Part shown: in pieces, positions 62,876 to 64,000 of the stretch | How the letters are laid out: every line of letters starts with the position of its first letter | How positions within the stretch are numbered: the first letter of the stretch is position 1 | Assembly: GCF_900302455.1 (NCBI RefSeq) | Contig: NZ_ONZG01000002.1 | Coordinates: forward strand, 124,001 to 188,000 | Direction of reading: 5' to 3' | DNA from: Falsiruegeria mediterranea M17 | GTDB taxonomy: Bacteria; Pseudomonadota; Alphaproteobacteria; Rhodobacterales; Rhodobacteraceae | Length of the DNA stretch: 64,000 nucleotides | Position numbers and translations under genes: made by a program | The notes under the pieces: model-generated | The model's input: the letters and a program-made list of their open reading frames with translations, nothing else | What the model was told of the DNA's origin: nothing | Database searches by the model: none

Positions 62876-63198
62876 TTTTCTCCCCAAAAACAACATGTGT
62901 TGGAATTCAGGGTCGCCGGCGTAGTCGTATCAAGGCGACCCGGTTCAATATATATAGTATAGCGCGCATCGGGCGAGGCGTCCCATTGTTTTCGCTCGCC
63001 ATTGGCTGCTCTGGTCCATGCCACGTCAAAACCCGGCAGAATTGGCGCAAATGACGCGCGCCATAAGTCCAGTTCACAACCTTTTTTCAGCACAACTGAA
63101 AGGAACGTCCGGTTCCCCTTGCCCTTGCCCCAAAGATGTTGCACCAAACGCAGGTTCATGCCCCGCAGACAGGGGCCGAGAGGATAAGGACGAACGGC
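62876..63198. promoter_or_regulatory. Divergent sulfatase/cobS promoter region with dyad
   Basis: This 323-bp gap has no plausible gene. GGGTCGCC (62910-62917) and GGCGACCC (62934-62941) form a perfect 8-bp dyad with 16-bp spacer in the expected sulfatase leader. An AT-rich block around 62950-62962 (TATATATAGTATA) is the best -10 candidate for the minus strand. I see no cobalamin riboswitch motif before cobS. Confidence 0.5.
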
Positions 63199-64000
63199 AT
63201 GGCTGACGGTTTGATCGACATCAACGCAAAACCCACCGAAGAAATCTCGGTCCGTGAGGTGTTCGGTATCGACACCAACATGACGATCAAGGGATTTGCC
63301 GAGAGCTCGGACCGCGTGCCCGAAATCGACCACACCTACAAGTTCGACCCCGACACCACGATGGCGATCCTGGCCGGATTCAGCCACAACCGTCGTGTCA
63401 TGGTTCAGGGCTACCACGGTACGGGCAAATCGACCCACATCGAACAGGTCGCCGCGCGCCTGAACTGGCCCGCCGTCCGTGTGAACCTGGACAGCCATAT
63501 TTCCCGTATCGACCTGATCGGCAAGGACGCGATCAAACTGCGCGACGGCAAGCAGGTCACCGAATTCCACGAGGGCATCCTGCCCTGGGCCCTGCGCAAC
63601 CCGGTTGCGATCGTGTTCGACGAATACGACGCAGGCCGTGCTGACGTGATGTTCGTGATCCAGCGCGTTCTGGAACATGACGGTAAGCTAACGCTGATGG
63701 ACCAGAACGAGATCATCACGCCCAACCCGCACTTCCGCCTGTTTGCCACCGCAAACACCGTGGGTCTGGGTGACACCACCGGCCTCTATCACGGTACCCA
63801 ACAGATCAACCAGGCCCAGATGGACCGCTGGTCGCTGGTCGCGACGCTGAACTACCTCAGCCACGACGCCGAGACGATGATCGTCCTGTCGAAGGCACCG
63901 CATTACAACACCGCCGATGGCCGCAAGACCGTCAGCCAGATGGTCACCGTTGCCGACCTGACCCGGACCGCCTTCATGAACGGCGATCTGTCGACCGTCA
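63199..64000 (+). CDS. cobS: Aerobic cobaltochelatase subunit CobS, N-terminal part
   Basis: CobS is the AAA+ subunit that, with CobT and CobN, inserts cobalt into hydrogenobyrinic acid a,c-diamide in aerobic cobalamin synthesis. The gene starts at 63199 and runs off the right edge; 267 residues of about 330 are present. Walker A is GYHGTGKST (71-79), Walker B is [11 protein letters not shown] (about 136-146), and sensor-type residues occur in [14 protein letters not shown]. The opening [19 protein letters not shown] matches the family. cobT probably follows beyond the window. Confidence 0.96.
   Translation, partial: MADGLIDINAKPTEEISVREVFGIDTNMTIKGFAESSDRVPEIDHTYKFDPDTTMAILAGFSHNRRVMVQGYHGTGKSTHIEQVAARLNWPAVRVNLDSHISRIDLIGKDAIKLRDGKQVTEFHEGILPWALRNPVAIVFDEYDAGRADVMFVIQRVLEHDGKLTLMDQNEIITPNPHFRLFATANTVGLGDTTGLYHGTQQINQAQMDRWSLVATLNYLSHDAETMIVLSKAPHYNTADGRKTVSQMVTVADLTRTAFMNGDLSTV

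Noticed and set aside
63018-63198. Cobalamin riboswitch before cobS
   Set aside because: I looked for the B12-box and its neighbouring stems and found neither; the leader appears ordinary.
1-64000. tRNA or rRNA genes, CRISPR arrays, transposases, integrases, phage genes
   Set aside because: None was recognisable on either strand while reading; a tRNAscan-type or covariance search was not available.

Overview
The window is a GC-rich, densely coded chromosomal segment of an alphaproteobacterium. It most resembles the marine Roseobacter group of Rhodobacteraceae (Ruegeria-like). Supporting signs are the aerobic-type cobaltochelatase gene cobS near bolA and a J-domain gene, an LpcC-type core mannosyltransferase beside kdtA, DUF3422, an RTX/Hint_2 protein, and FnrL-type DNA sites. 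The placement is inferred from gene content; no rRNA gene is present. I see no tRNA, rRNA, CRISPR array, prophage or insertion sequence.

Layout. (1) 1-9034: leucine/isovalerate catabolism on the minus strand. The order of transcription is ivd, then (after an interruption by ompW on the plus strand) an acyl-CoA synthetase, a small zinc-ribbon membrane protein, mccB, an ASCH-domain gene, mccA, mvaB and a P-loop protein cut by the left edge. An ivd promoter with a palindromic operator and two FNR-type boxes in the ompW/synthetase gap suggest regulation. (2) 9152-17314: a DegT-type aminotransferase with phosphoglycolate phosphatase, a PPOX flavoprotein, an FkbM methyltransferase, an AlkD-like repair protein, a lipoprotein, and the overlapping moaA-kdtA-lpcC run. 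(3) 17315-28365: a peptide/opine-type ABC transporter with three tandem M20D amidohydrolases, an ArgE-type deacetylase and an NTF2-like protein, in two divergent operons. (4) 28523-38943: YeeE/YedE sulfur transporter, DUF3422 protein, pntAB transhydrogenase, an ICMT-like methyltransferase, an SDR, a two-gene membrane unit (SDR-DoxX fusion plus DUF2269) and kynureninase. (5) 38936-46112: a TetR gene divergent from the iorAB molybdenum hydroxylase with two dyads between them, a dispersed repeat, an RTX protein with a variant Hint domain, a class-I amidotransferase-like hydrolase, and glcG. (6) 46178-58626: malate synthase G, a DUF2256 mini-protein coupled to a photolyase-family gene, pepN, an SDR, two uncharacterised genes, gatB and a phospholipase D-family lipoprotein. 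(7) 58766-64000: a DUF4177 gene, bolA, a J-domain gene, an FMN reductase, the second repeat copy, an unusual sulfatase, and cobS cut by the right edge.

How they fit together: much of the window is heterotrophic catabolism (branched-chain amino acids, N-acyl amino acids or peptides, tryptophan via kynurenine, glyoxylate, sulfate esters) plus housekeeping for LPS core, molybdenum cofactor, NADPH balance, tRNA-Gln amidation and cobalamin. MoaA contributes to the cofactor that IorB needs. The observations most worth following are the M20/ABC locus, the paired dispersed repeat, the Hint domain lacking its nucleophile, the FNR boxes, and the uncharacterised genes that overlap the leucine-pathway genes.
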